This document shows positions 52,003 to 61,430 of a stretch of DNA of 64,000 nucleotides, piece by piece (the stretch's first letter is position 1; every line of letters starts with the position of its first letter). A program made the translations under genes and the position numbers. The notes under the pieces were generated by a model. That model saw nothing but the letters and a program-made list of their open reading frames with translations. It ran no database searches and was not told the DNA's origin. The DNA is from Calidifontibacillus erzurumensis (GTDB lineage Bacteria; Bacillota; Bacilli; Bacillales; Bacillaceae_J), in assembly GCF_013303125.1 (NCBI RefSeq), contig NZ_JABTTE010000008.1:1-64000 (forward strand), given 5' to 3'.

Positions 52003-53348
52003 TTTAAAGCCCTCCCGCGGTAAAAAATTACTGATCCAATACTAATCATGATCAATCCTGCAAATAGCGCCCAAACCTTTCCCTCTAATTGAACATCCAA
52101 GTCGTTTTCTCCGATATGTTTTACAGGATGAACATATGGAAAACGGTCCATACCTTTATCTCCTGAAAAAGCAGGAAAAATCTTTTCAATGGAAGCCCAA
52201 AGTTTTATCGCTGGACTTTCAAAAAAGAATTGCAACATTGGATTTTTTTCTACTAACTTGTCAAATAACTTTCCAGACTCATACGGAATTTCGCCGATGC
52301 CGTCTCCATCAAAATCAATCCCTGTATAGTCATCCCAATAATTTCCTTGACCATCCGCATCCATCGGTTCCACTTTCGTAAATATTTTTGTTTGCATAAT
52401 ATTTCCGACAAAATTATTTTTAATCATTGTGTTTCCTTCATTTTTATTTTTTAAATCCAATCCAATATAGTTCCCGGCAAAAACATTCCCTTCAATCGTA
52501 CAAGAGCGTGCATCTTGCATACTTATACCGGTATTGTTGAAAGTAACATAATTGTTTAAAACTTGAATTCGATCTGAATCAAAAATAAGGATGCCGTGCC
52601 CGCGAAAATCTAAGTTTTCAGTAACGACATTATTCTGCACCTCAAAATCTTTCGCACCCATAATCATGAGGCCTGTAATATTTTTCATTGCAATATTTTC
52701 ATTGATAACCCCATTTTTGGCATACATGACGTGATAGGCGTATCTAGAACCTTCCACATAGTTTTTTTGTAATAATGTATCAATGGCAAAATCGAAATAA
52801 ACGCCATCTTGGACGCTGTTAATTTTATTGCCAATTAATTTTGTTCCTTCAGCATAAAATAAATGAATACCGTTTCCTTTTTGCGAAAAATGACCATTGT
52901 AACCTGTTATACTATTATCAACTATTTCGTTATGATGCCCTTTTTGAATATAAATGCCAAAGTGAACGTTTTTTAATGTATTATTTTTTATTACATTATT
53001 AGATGAACGAATAAAAATCCCGCTGTTATCATCCTTTTTCCCACTGTTTTTTATGATGAAATTAGAAATTGTAACATTAGGAGCTGCTATTTCAATGACA
53101 TTCCCTGTTCCTTCACCAACAATAACCGCTCCTTGTTCACCGATTAATTCAACCGGCTTATCAATAACCAAATTGCCATGATAATGTCCTTTTTTTACGA
53201 CAACTACATCCCCTTCTTCAGCATTATCAATGATCGATTGAAGATTAGAATGAGGATCTACAGTTATTTTTTCAGCACTTGCTACATCATTGGAAAAAAA
53301 ATATAAATTTATGATTGCAAATAAGAAAAAAAAGAATTTTCTCACCAA
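51999..53348 (-). CDS. nosD: Second NosD-type beta-helix protein
   Basis: A 449-residue exported protein: signal peptide (about 1-25), many NosD/CASH beta-helix repeats (GIYIQKGHHNEI, GIHLFYAEGTKL, GVYFDFAIDTLL, GLMIMGAKDFEV, GILIFDSDRIQV, GISMQDARSCTI, GLDLKNKNEGN) and a C-terminal anchor (about 422-440). TTG start after AGGTGG. Paralogue of the protein at 17768, heading a complete second maturation operon without its own nosZ. Confidence 0.92.
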   Translation of the reverse strand: MVRKFFFFLFAIINLYFFSNDVASAEKITVDPHSNLQSIIDNAEEGDVVVVKKGHYHGNLVIDKPVELIGEQGAVIVGEGTGNVIEIAAPNVTISNFIIKNSGKKDDNSGIFIRSSNNVIKNNTLKNVHFGIYIQKGHHNEIVDNSITGYNGHFSQKGNGIHLFYAEGTKLIGNKINSVQDGVYFDFAIDTLLQKNYVEGSRYAYHVMYAKNGVINENIAMKNITGLMIMGAKDFEVQNNVVTENLDFRGHGILIFDSDRIQVLNNYVTFNNTGISMQDARSCTIEGNVFAGNYIGLDLKNKNEGNTMIKNNFVGNIMQTKIFTKVEPMDADGQGNYWDDYTGIDFDGDGIGEIPYESGKLFDKLVEKNPMLQFFFESPAIKLWASIEKIFPAFSGDKGMDRFPYVHPVKHIGENDLDVQLEGKVWALFAGLIMISIGSVIFYRGRALK

Positions 53349-53443
53349 GAATCGTCCACCTGCCTCGACTTATGCTATTTTTATCATAGATGTTAATTGT
53401 GAAAAAACAGAAAAAAATATATGAATAATTATCGAATAAAAGC

Positions 53444-53483
53444 AAAAAGAACGCCCCTCTATTAGGAAGGAACGTTCTTTTTA
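53444..53483 (-). terminator. Terminator of yugE
   Basis: AAAAAGAACG and AACGTTCTTTTT enclose an inner CCCTCT/AGGAAGG stem at the end of the yugE frame. Confidence 0.65.
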
Positions 53484-53744
53484 AATGACATATGGACACG
53501 TTTCTTTTAACAACAACATCTTTTTCGCAATTTTCTGACACTCACCCAAAGGAATTGATTGTTCGAAAGAAAACTCATAAATAAACTGAATCCTTTTCGC
53601 TAGATATTTGCAATCATCTATTTCATGGACAGCTTGAATAATATCAATTGCTTCAACATCATATGCCCCTGGTCCAAGTCCTAAAGGGTCCCAGTTATTT
53701 ATGGTCTCTCTTATTTTATCATTTAACAATTTTGACCCTTCCAT
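53481..53744 (-). CDS. yugE: DUF1871 protein, YugE-like
   Basis: An 87-residue protein of the DUF1871 (YugE) family: INNWDPLGLGPGAYDVEAIDIIQAVHEIDD near the N-terminus and a helical C-terminus ending CPYVI. ATG at 53744 is preceded by AAAGGTGG; upstream in-frame starts lack a site. In B. subtilis yugE lies near alaR. Function unknown. Confidence 0.82.
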   Translation of the reverse strand: MEGSKLLNDKIRETINNWDPLGLGPGAYDVEAIDIIQAVHEIDDCKYLAKRIQFIYEFSFEQSIPLGECQKIAKKMLLLKETCPYVI

Positions 53745-53880
53745 CGATACCACCTTTACATTTTTTAGATCGTGCATCCTTTATTATTATTTTACGCAAA
53801 TCTTTTAAAGAGGACGTACCTGTTTTCTTACAGATTTGCGACAATATTTAGATATGTATGTGAACATTATATGATTTGCT

Positions 53881-53916
53881 AGATGGGCTATCAATAGACA
53901 TAGCCCATCTTTTTTC
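53881..53916 (+). terminator. Hairpin with T run on the plus strand
   Basis: AGATGGGCTAT (53881-53891) pairs with ATAGCCCATCT (53900-53910) followed by T. It is oriented for plus-strand transcription though the adjacent gene is on the minus strand. Confidence 0.6.
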
Positions 53917-53923
53917 TACCAAT

Positions 53924-54679
53924 TTATTTCTCATTGACAATGATCTGATTAATAATAACTGGTTCTATTGGTGCATTTGTTGTAGAGTTTACTTCTACAG
54001 CGGCAATTTTGTCAACAACATCCATTCCTTTGATCACTTGTCCAAAAACAGTATGTCGATTGTCAAGCCAAGGGGTTCCGCCAACTTCTTTATATTTATT
54101 AATAATAATTTCCGGGAAATTAAGTTGTTTCATTTGCTCTATTAATTCTTCATCTACAGTTTTTGCTTGCACGATAAAAAATTGGCTTCCGTTCGTATCA
54201 GGACCACTGTTTGCCATTGATAATGCCCCACGGAAATGGGCCAATTCCGGTGAAAACTCATCTTCAAACGGCTCTCCCCAAATGCTTTCTCCACCAGTTC
54301 CGTCACCATTTGGGTCCCCGCCTTGAATCATAAAATCATTCATGACCCGGTGGAAAGTTAGTCCATTATAATATCCGTTTTGGCTATGCGTTAAAAAGTT
54401 TTCAACCGCTTTTGGAGCCTGTTCCGGGAATAGTTTAATAACAATATCACCCATTGATGTTTTTACTGTCACAACCGGCTGTCCTTCAGATACTGGGTCG
54501 AACTGAGGCAATGTTGAAATTTCATTCTGTATTTCCTCATCACTTTCATCAGTCTGGTTCCCATTCTTTTCAACCGTTTCATTTTCCGCATTTTGGTTCC
54601 GATCTTGGTCACTAGCGCCACATGCACTCATGATGGCAATTATTAAAATTAGAATCGTATAAAAAAATATTTTTTTCAT
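53924..54679 (-). CDS. Cyclophilin-type peptidyl-prolyl isomerase lipoprotein
   Basis: A 251-residue lipoprotein (lipobox MSACG) with an acidic linker (about 22-55) and a cyclophilin domain: [40 protein letters not shown] and [14 protein letters not shown]. It should speed proline isomerisation of exported proteins at the membrane surface. ATG at 54679 follows GAAGG; the longer frame is rejected. Confidence 0.9.
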   Translation of the reverse strand: MKKIFFYTILILIIAIMSACGASDQDRNQNAENETVEKNGNQTDESDEEIQNEISTLPQFDPVSEGQPVVTVKTSMGDIVIKLFPEQAPKAVENFLTHSQNGYYNGLTFHRVMNDFMIQGGDPNGDGTGGESIWGEPFEDEFSPELAHFRGALSMANSGPDTNGSQFFIVQAKTVDEELIEQMKQLNFPEIIINKYKEVGGTPWLDNRHTVFGQVIKGMDVVDKIAAVEVNSTTNAPIEPVIINQIIVNEK

Positions 54680-54755
54680 AGAACCACTACCTTCCATTTT
54701 TCATTTCACTTTCTATATGATAAATTTTTTTCAAACGTTCTGTCAAAAATTCAAT

Positions 54756-54796
54756 GAAAAAGGACTGACCCAAGTGTTTTCCTTAGGGACAGCCCT
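54756..54796 (-). terminator. Terminator of the Rsb-like module
   Basis: On the minus strand AGGGCTGTCCC pairs with GGGTCAGTCCT, followed by TTTTTC. Confidence 0.8.
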
Positions 54797-54798
54797 AA

Positions 54799-55926
54799 TT
54801 ATCCATTCATCGTAATTGCGACCATTGTCACATCATCGTCAAATAGATGCTCTCCATTTGAAACATGTCTCAATACCGATTCCAATAATTGTGTACTATC
54901 TTTCTCTCTTAAACTTTTTACGAGATTTTCAAGCCTCTCTATATTTTCCCTTGTATTTTTGCCTAACGAATCCATAATCCCATCCGTATATAGAAAAAGT
55001 TGTGTTCTTCCTTGGAACGGAATAACTTCTGTTTCTATGTTAAGGTCCGGCAGTAAACCAACAGGTGGGCACCCTACATCTAAATAGCGGACTTGTCCAT
55101 CTTTTTGAATAAAAAAACTTGGAGGATGGCCGGCCGATGCGTATTCAATCACTCTTTCTTTAACATCGATGAAAAGATAAATAGCTGTAAAAAAATAAGA
55201 ATGATCTGTGCCATTATTCCGATACAACAAACGCATATGTTCATTTAATTCAGTGAATACAGGTTTAGGCTTTTTCATAGTCGTAATAATGCCGCGAAGC
55301 AAAGAGCGGATCGACATGCTGACTAATGAGGATGCCACACCATGGCCAACCATATCAAATAAAATCACACCATATTGATGTTCATTAATTTCGTACCAAG
55401 CATACATATCCCCCGCCAATTCAGCGGAAGGAATATAGACGCCATCAATATGAACTAGTTCGTTTTGAATAGGTTTACTTAAAACACTTTTTTGCAATTG
55501 CCTAGCCAATGCCAAGTCAGCTGCGAGCTTCCGTTCTGCCTCTTTCATTTTCGTAACATCACTGAAAATAGCGCAATAACTCGTTGGTACACCGTATGCA
55601 TCTTTAATGGTGGCAATCGTCGTCCTTTGGTAATAAAGCTCTCCATTTTTTCGACGGTTAATAAATTCGCCTTGCCACTCTCCCTTTTGCTCAAGTGATT
55701 TCCATATTGCTTGATAGAACGAGAGTGGATGTTTTCCTGATTTTAAAATTCTAGGATTTTGCCCAACTGCTTCTTGGGCTGAATAACCTGTAATCTTTTC
55801 AAATGACCGGTTAACTATTTGGATACATCCATTTAAATCTGTTACAAAAATGCCTTCGATCGAATATGTAAATACATTAGCTGCTAGTTGTAATTGCTGT
55901 TCTAAACTGTGGGGGAGATTAGACAT
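54799..55926 (-). CDS. PAS-PP2C (RsbU/SpoIIE-type) serine phosphatase
   Basis: A 375-residue phosphatase: PAS domain (about 20-125, GIFVTDLNGCIQIVNRSFEKITGY), a short coil, then a PP2C/SpoIIE domain (about 150-375) with LAGDMYAWY, FDMVGHGVAS, YTDGIMDSLG and DDVTMVAI metal motifs. It should dephosphorylate a STAS anti-anti-sigma factor; the STAS gene directly upstream overlaps it by 8 bp. The PAS domain would supply the signal. Confidence 0.88.
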   Translation of the reverse strand: MSNLPHSLEQQLQLAANVFTYSIEGIFVTDLNGCIQIVNRSFEKITGYSAQEAVGQNPRILKSGKHPLSFYQAIWKSLEQKGEWQGEFINRRKNGELYYQRTTIATIKDAYGVPTSYCAIFSDVTKMKEAERKLAADLALARQLQKSVLSKPIQNELVHIDGVYIPSAELAGDMYAWYEINEHQYGVILFDMVGHGVASSLVSMSIRSLLRGIITTMKKPKPVFTELNEHMRLLYRNNGTDHSYFFTAIYLFIDVKERVIEYASAGHPPSFFIQKDGQVRYLDVGCPPVGLLPDLNIETEVIPFQGRTQLFLYTDGIMDSLGKNTRENIERLENLVKSLREKDSTQLLESVLRHVSNGEHLFDDDVTMVAITMNG

Positions 55927-56263
55927 GTACATCACACTGATAATATTGTAAGCCCGCTTCTTTTGAATCAAATATTTTCATAATAGAACCAAACTTTACA
56001 ATATGGAATATTTCTTGCACAGATTGTTCGGTTGTGACAATCACTAATTCCTTCTTATTTCTCAAAGCCGTAAGGACTCCATCAGCGATCACGCCAAGCG
56101 CTCCGCTATTGAGATATTGGACGCCTTGTAAATTCAAGAGCAATTTAGAATAATTGGAGCTGAGCAATTCTGCCACTGCCACCCGAAAATGAGCTAAATT
56201 TTTTATCGTTATATCATCAACCCACGTTAAGACGTCTACTTGTTGATCAACTGTTTTTAACAT
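55919..56263 (-). CDS. STAS-domain anti-anti-sigma factor with phosphorylatable serine
   Basis: A 114-residue STAS protein. The motif YLNSGALGVIA places a serine (about residue 53) at the usual phosphorylation site. It lies between the RsbW-like kinase and the PAS-PP2C phosphatase, as expected for a partner-switching module. Confidence 0.85.
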   Translation of the reverse strand: MLKTVDQQVDVLTWVDDITIKNLAHFRVAVAELLSSNYSKLLLNLQGVQYLNSGALGVIADGVLTALRNKKELVIVTTEQSVQEIFHIVKFGSIMKIFDSKEAGLQYYQCDVHV

Positions 56264-56282
56264 GAAAGCTCCTCCCTTCCCG

Positions 56283-56693
56283 CTACAATGGTGGGCTTAC
56301 ATCTTTTTGCATAACCGTCTCAATGTATCCGCCCATTTCATTCACTTCAACATAATCCATTAAACTAGTAATCAATTGTAAACCTCTGCCTCTTTGTCCG
56401 AAATTCACTTTATTTTCCTTCGTAATCTTATATTTTTTTCCTTTATGTTTAATAAAAATTGTTAATGATTCTCGAATATGCGGATCCCACTTAATCAAAA
56501 ATCCAGCTTGGCCAGAATGGCTGCAATATTCATAAGCATTTGTACAAGCTTCTTCTGTCACTAATTTTAAAAACAAAACACCATTATCCGGAAAACCAAT
56601 CTCTTGAGCCACTTCCGTTGTAATGTCCATTGCCCGTAAAATATCATCTTCATCTTTTACTAGCAAGTATCGCTTCCCGTCTTGGATTTTCAT
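56283..56693 (-). CDS. RsbW/SpoIIAB-like serine kinase (anti-sigma type)
   Basis: A 136-residue GHKL ATPase with an N-box TEEACTNAYEYC and a G-box GQRGRGLQLI. It should bind a target and phosphorylate the STAS protein. No sigma factor gene is adjacent, so the target is unknown. GGGAG precedes the ATG. Confidence 0.82.
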   Translation of the reverse strand: MKIQDGKRYLLVKDEDDILRAMDITTEVAQEIGFPDNGVLFLKLVTEEACTNAYEYCSHSGQAGFLIKWDPHIRESLTIFIKHKGKKYKITKENKVNFGQRGRGLQLITSLMDYVEVNEMGGYIETVMQKDVSPPL

Positions 56694-56828
56694 TGATCAA
56701 CTCTCCCGACCGAGTTTATTATTTACTTGCTATTATGTATATTTTTTTAGAAGCAGAACAGAAAAACCTGCTCTACTTCAATAGTTTCACAAAATATACA
56801 TACCTTTTAAAATTCAATTCTTTTAAAT

Positions 56829-57182
56829 TTATCCATTTGCTACTTTCTTTTTCGAAGGACGAAAAATATTTTTTTGAAAGTAATGCAACGCTTGTTGTCT
56901 ATTTGAAAACACTTTTACTAAAGAATAGAAGCTGACAATTTCAAAAATAGTCTTTAAAGTTTTTTGATTATTTATAATAACGATTTCCTTTTTCATCTTC
57001 ATTGCTTCTTTAACTGCATTTGCGATAATTCCTAAAGCCAATTCGTTCATATAAGCAACTTTTTCAAGATCTAAAATAAGTCCGGTCTTTTTTGACAAAA
57101 GTATTTGATCAATGCAACGCTTAAACTTGTCAATATTTTTTAATGATATATTTTCATCCCAGACAAGTGTTTGAATCGACAA
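56829..57182 (-). CDS. STAS-domain protein with Glu at the phosphorylation position
   Basis: A 117-residue STAS protein starting with TTG after GGGAG. Its motif YMNELALGIIA has Glu (about residue 47) where the paralogue at 55919 has Ser (YLNSGALGVIA). It therefore cannot be phosphorylated at that position and may mimic the phosphorylated state. First gene of the module. Confidence 0.8.
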   Translation of the reverse strand: MSIQTLVWDENISLKNIDKFKRCIDQILLSKKTGLILDLEKVAYMNELALGIIANAVKEAMKMKKEIVIINNQKTLKTIFEIVSFYSLVKVFSNRQQALHYFQKNIFRPSKKKVANG

Positions 57183-57435
57183 TGGAATTACTCCCTTCTC
57201 TTATGACTTCGTACTATACTAATTATTCATACAAAACAATGGGCTGAACACCCCTATTTCATCGTATTATTTAGACAATAAAGAACAGTAATTTTTCCTA
57301 GGAGAAAAATTTTTGAAAAAAAGGTCAGTTTCCATCGAAAAAATGCTATTAGAGGCCAGAGAACTCCACTTTGAATAAAATTACTTGTCAACTTAGGGAA
57401 AATTAATATATAGTAAAAGAAATTAAATATTTTTT
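57183..57435. other. Divergent intergenic region
   Basis: Lies between the Rsb-like module and the FMN riboswitch. AT-rich; both promoters must lie here, but I cannot pick them with confidence. Confidence 0.4.
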
Positions 57436-57568
57436 ATTTTTCTTCGGGGTCGGGTGGAAGTCCCAATCGGCGGTGATGTAGGTAATCTAATAAGCCCGCG
57501 AGCCTTTATGGCAGGAGCTGGTGAGAATCCAGCGCCGACAGTGAAAGTCTGGATGGGAGAAGAAAAAT
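57436..57568 (+). promoter_or_regulatory. FMN riboswitch (RFN element)
   Basis: Conserved RFN segments are present: TTCGGGGTCGGGTGGAAGTC, CGGCGGTGATGTAGG, AAGCCCGCGAGC, CAGGAGCTGGTGAGAATCC, GCCGACAGTGAAAGTCTGGATG. TTTTTCTTC and GAAGAAAAA close P1. It controls the rib operon by FMN-dependent termination. Confidence 0.96.
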
Positions 57569-57602
57569 GAGCTGACAAAAGATGAGCATCGTTCTATGCT
57601 CA

Positions 57603-57655
57603 AATCGTCTATTGTTTTGTAATGGAAAATTACACCAAATAGACGATTGTTTCAG
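57603..57655 (+). terminator. First hairpin after the FMN riboswitch
   Basis: AATCGTCTATT (57603-57613) and AATAGACGATT (57638-57648) form a stem with a long loop, then GTTTC. It is the probable riboswitch-controlled terminator. Confidence 0.65.
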
Positions 57656-57788
57656 ACACTACTCGTATGTATATGAGCAAACTCTTGTAATCAGATAAGT
57701 TTTAGGCTCTTCATACACCAATAAGTTTTCTCTTGACTTTACATTTTATTTGTCAGACTTCAATTCTTTCATTATATATTTGATAATA

Positions 57789-57820
57789 AAAACCCCGTAG
57801 GCAAACGGGGTTTTTTTATT
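57789..57820 (+). terminator. Second terminator in the rib leader
   Basis: AACCCCGT (57791-57798) pairs with ACGGGGTT around 57804-57812, followed by T. It stands 200 bp past the riboswitch and only 70 bp before ribD. Confidence 0.8.
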
Positions 57821-57891
57821 TATCAAATTCATCTCCTTTTCCCCGAAAAGCTCTTACAACAGGGCGATACAACATGAAATGGGTGATGGAA

Positions 57892-58983
57892 ATGACAGAC
57901 GAAAAGTACATGAAACTAGCCATTGAACTAGCAGCAAACACGAAAGGTCAAACAAGTCCCAACCCTCTTGTCGGAGCCGTCGTTGTGAAAGACAATCAAA
58001 TTGTTGGCATCGGTGCTCACCTAAAGGCTGGTCAGGCCCATGCTGAAGTCCATGCAATCAACATGGCTGGGGAAAAAGCCAAAGGGGCAACCGTTTATGT
58101 AACTCTTGAGCCTTGCAGTCATTTTGGAAAAACACCACCATGTGCCGACCTTTTGATTAAAAGTGGTGTGAAGCGGGTGGTCATTGCGTCGACCGACCCG
58201 AATCCGCTTGTCGCAGGAAAAGGGATTGCCAAACTGAAGGAAGCTGGAATTGATGTAGAAGTTGGCCTTTTACAAAAAGAAGCGGACGAGCTAAACGAAG
58301 TATTCTTTCATTATATGTCGACCGGATTGCCTTATGTAACAATAAAGACAGCAACAAGCCTTGATGGAAAAATCGCCACCGCGACTTTGGAAAGCAAATG
58401 GATTACGAGCCAAGAAGCAAGGTTGGATGCACATACTTATCGGCATCAGCATGACGCCATATTAGTTGGTGTAAATACTATTTTGAAAGATGACCCAGAG
58501 CTTACAACAAGATTGCCGCAGGGCGGGAAAAATCCAATCCGGATCATTCTTGATACATCTTTAAGAACACCGCTTTCTGCAAATGTAGTCAATGACAAAG
58601 CCGCCCCAACTTGGATTGTTGTCGGGTGCAATGCAGAACGAGAAAAAGTGGCAGCAATGGAAGAAAAACAAGTGGAAATTATTCAAATGCCAACGGAAAA
58701 GATCGATATTCCTACTTTACTCAAAATTCTTGCAGAAAAAGGAATTACTTCTTTATTCGTGGAAGGCGGTGCTCAAGTCAACGGCAGCTTTATAAAAGCA
58801 AAAGCTGTTCAGCAAGTTATCACATATATCGCTCCAAAAATTATAGGTGGCGAAAGCGCCCCAACCTCGTTCGGTGGCGAAGGCATCGAAAAATTAAGCG
58901 AAGCGTTGGAGCTGGAAATAAAGTCGGTCGAAAAAATCGGCCCGGATCTTAAAATTGTTGCAAAAAGAAAGAGCACCCAATAG
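57892..58983 (+). CDS. ribD: Bifunctional riboflavin deaminase/reductase
   Basis: A 363-residue enzyme with an N-terminal deaminase zinc site HAEVHA and PCSHFGKTPPC (about 45-90) and a C-terminal reductase domain (TSLDGKIATATLESKWITS, ILVGVNTILKDDPELTTR, LFVEGGAQVNGSF). ATG at 57892 is chosen because GGTGAT lies just upstream and the N-terminus then matches B. subtilis RibD; ATG at 57874 is an alternative. First gene of the FMN-regulated operon. Confidence 0.95.
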   Translation: MTDEKYMKLAIELAANTKGQTSPNPLVGAVVVKDNQIVGIGAHLKAGQAHAEVHAINMAGEKAKGATVYVTLEPCSHFGKTPPCADLLIKSGVKRVVIASTDPNPLVAGKGIAKLKEAGIDVEVGLLQKEADELNEVFFHYMSTGLPYVTIKTATSLDGKIATATLESKWITSQEARLDAHTYRHQHDAILVGVNTILKDDPELTTRLPQGGKNPIRIILDTSLRTPLSANVVNDKAAPTWIVVGCNAEREKVAAMEEKQVEIIQMPTEKIDIPTLLKILAEKGITSLFVEGGAQVNGSFIKAKAVQQVITYIAPKIIGGESAPTSFGGEGIEKLSEALELEIKSVEKIGPDLKIVAKRKSTQ

Positions 58984-58998
58984 GAGGAATGGGTACAA

Positions 58999-59652
58999 AT
59001 GTTTACTGGAATTGTTGAAGAAAAAGGAACGATTCAATCGATCAACAAAGGAAAAGATGCCATTCAAATGTCCATCCACGCATCAAAAATATTGGAAGAT
59101 GTCCATATCGGAGACAGTATTGCCGTTAACGGTGTTTGTTTAACCGTTACTACTTTTGACAAAGAATCGTTTTCGGTTGATGTAATGCCAGAAACAGTGA
59201 AAGCGACATCTTTACGCGACTTAAAAGTCGGATCGAAAGTCAATCTCGAACGGGCAATGGCAGCAAACGGACGGTTTGGAGGACACTTTGTTACCGGCCA
59301 CGTCGATGGCGTTGGCAAAATCGTGAAAAAAAAGCCAGTTGCTAATGCCGTGTATTATGAAATCGAAGTAAGCAAAGATTTATTGCATTACATGCTTTTA
59401 AAAGGTTCCGTAACCGTTGACGGCACAAGTTTAACCATTTTCGGATTAAGCGAGACATCCTTTACAATTTCGCTCATCCCACACACATTATCGGAAACAA
59501 TTCTTGGCGAGAAAGGACCAGGAGATATCGTTAATATTGAGTGCGATATTTTAGGAAAATATATAGAAAAATTTATAACAAACATGAAAGAAAACACTCG
59601 CGGAAAACAATCCATTACGGAAGCCTTTTTAGAAGAAAACGGATTTAAATAA
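58999..59652 (+). CDS. ribE: Riboflavin synthase alpha chain
   Basis: A 217-residue enzyme with the N-terminal [10 protein letters not shown] and two similar lumazine-binding halves ([12 protein letters not shown] and [12 protein letters not shown]). It dismutates 6,7-dimethyl-8-ribityllumazine to riboflavin. AGGAGG precedes the ATG. Confidence 0.96.
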   Translation: MFTGIVEEKGTIQSINKGKDAIQMSIHASKILEDVHIGDSIAVNGVCLTVTTFDKESFSVDVMPETVKATSLRDLKVGSKVNLERAMAANGRFGGHFVTGHVDGVGKIVKKKPVANAVYYEIEVSKDLLHYMLLKGSVTVDGTSLTIFGLSETSFTISLIPHTLSETILGEKGPGDIVNIECDILGKYIEKFITNMKENTRGKQSITEAFLEENGFK

Positions 59653-59671
59653 TATTTGGAGGCGGATATAT

Positions 59672-60865
59672 ATGTTCGACACAATCGAAGAAGCCCTTCA
59701 TGAACTAAAACAAGGTAACATCGTTATCGTCTGTGATGATGAAGACAGGGAAAATGAAGGAGATTTTGTAGCATTAGCTTCAAAAACAACACCGGATGTT
59801 ATTAACTTTATGATTACCCATGGACGCGGTCTCGTTTGCATGCCTATTACAGAAGAAATTGCTCAAAACCTTGATTTAGTACCTATGGTTAATCACAATA
59901 CAGATCCACACGGAACAGCTTTTACAATCAGCGTTGACCACAAAACATCAACAACAGGTATTAGCGCTTATGAGAGAGCAAAAACAGTCCAGGAAATTAT
60001 TAATCCAGAGTCTAAAGCAGCTGACTTTAAACGACCAGGCCATATTTTTCCACTAATCGCTAAAGAAGGAGGAGTCTTGCGTAGAGCCGGACATACCGAA
60101 GCAGCTGTCGATTTGGCCAAACTTTGCGGAGAAGTTCCTGCAGGTGTCATATGCGAAATTATTAAAGAAGACGGAACAATGGCACGAGTGCCTGATTTGC
60201 GAAAAATTGCTGATGAATTTAATTTAAAAATGATCACCATTAAAGATTTAATCCAATATCGGAACCGAAATGAAAAGTTAGTAACACGTGAAATTGAAGT
60301 TAAACTGCCAACTGAATTTGGTGAATTTAAAGCCGTTGGCTATTCCAATATTATTGACTCAAAAGAGCATATCGCTCTTGTGAAAGGAGAAATTAACGGC
60401 GATGAACCTGTACTCGTCCGCGTTCATTCGGAATGCTTAACAGGTGATGTATTCGGTTCTTGCCGCTGCGATTGTGGTCCACAGCTCCATGCTGCTTTAG
60501 CTCAAATTGAAAAAGAAGGAAAAGGTATTCTTTTGTACATGCGCCAAGAAGGACGCGGCATCGGTCTATTAAACAAATTGCGTGCCTATAAATTGCAAGA
60601 AGAAGGCTATGATACTGTTGAAGCCAACGAAAAACTTGGCTTTGCCCCAGACCTTCGCGACTACGGTATCGGCGCACAAATATTAAAAGATTTAGGTGTT
60701 AAAAAAATGCGGCTTCTCACAAATAATCCGCGTAAAATTGCTGGTTTAGAAGGGTACGAGCTTACGATCGTTGAGCGTGTACCAATACAGATGCCGGCTA
60801 AAAAAGAAAATGCCAACTATTTAAAAACAAAATATGAAAAACTGGGACATATGTTAAATCTTTAA
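59672..60865 (+). CDS. ribBA: Bifunctional DHBP synthase / GTP cyclohydrolase II
   Basis: A 397-residue fusion. N-terminal DHBP synthase ([31 protein letters not shown]) and C-terminal GTP cyclohydrolase II (zinc cysteines in [32 protein letters not shown]). It supplies both branches of riboflavin synthesis. Confidence 0.97.
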   Translation: MFDTIEEALHELKQGNIVIVCDDEDRENEGDFVALASKTTPDVINFMITHGRGLVCMPITEEIAQNLDLVPMVNHNTDPHGTAFTISVDHKTSTTGISAYERAKTVQEIINPESKAADFKRPGHIFPLIAKEGGVLRRAGHTEAAVDLAKLCGEVPAGVICEIIKEDGTMARVPDLRKIADEFNLKMITIKDLIQYRNRNEKLVTREIEVKLPTEFGEFKAVGYSNIIDSKEHIALVKGEINGDEPVLVRVHSECLTGDVFGSCRCDCGPQLHAALAQIEKEGKGILLYMRQEGRGIGLLNKLRAYKLQEEGYDTVEANEKLGFAPDLRDYGIGAQILKDLGVKKMRLLTNNPRKIAGLEGYELTIVERVPIQMPAKKENANYLKTKYEKLGHMLNL

Positions 60866-60894
60866 AAATTGTTCACGATGTAGGAGGATTATAT

Positions 60895-61362
60895 ATGGGA
60901 AAAATATTTGAAGGACGTTTAGTAGGAACTGGACTTAAAATCGGGATTGTTGTTTCCCGTTTTAACGAATTTATTACAGGAAAATTGCTCAGCGGTGCTC
61001 AAGATGCCCTCTACAGACATGGTGTAGACGAAGAAAACATTGACGTTGCATGGGTGCCAGGAGCATTTGAGCTTCCACTTGTTGCAAAAAGGATGGCGGA
61101 CAGCGGCAATTATGATGCTGTGATCGCTCTAGGGACAGTTATCCGCGGTGCAACAACCCATTATGATTATGTTTGCAATGAAGCGGCAAAAGGAATTGCC
61201 CAAGCTAGCATGACAACAGGCATTCCTGTCATTTTCGGTGTAGTTACAACCGAAACAATTGAACAAGCCATCGAACGCGCAGGAACGAAAGCAGGCAATA
61301 AAGGTTGGGATGCTGCTATTAGCGCAATTGAAATGGCTAACTTAATGAAGCAATTTGAATAG
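60895..61362 (+). CDS. ribH: 6,7-dimethyl-8-ribityllumazine synthase
   Basis: A 155-residue enzyme with [42 protein letters not shown] and the C-terminal GNKGWDAA. Last gene of the rib operon. Confidence 0.97.
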   Translation: MGKIFEGRLVGTGLKIGIVVSRFNEFITGKLLSGAQDALYRHGVDEENIDVAWVPGAFELPLVAKRMADSGNYDAVIALGTVIRGATTHYDYVCNEAAKGIAQASMTTGIPVIFGVVTTETIEQAIERAGTKAGNKGWDAAISAIEMANLMKQFE

Positions 61363-61371
61363 AAATAACGA

Positions 61372-61407
61372 AGGGGCGTTTCATTGGAACGCCCCTATTA
61401 TTTTTTT
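61372..61407 (+). terminator. Terminator of the rib operon
   Basis: AGGGGCGTT (61372-61380) pairs with AACGCCCCT (61388-61396), followed by a T tract. Confidence 0.92.
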
Positions 61408-61430
61408 GAAAATCCAATATAGAAAATCGT

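Noticed and set aside
53876-54145. 89-codon plus-strand frame
   Set aside because: It is antisense to the cyclophilin gene and begins inside a terminator hairpin.
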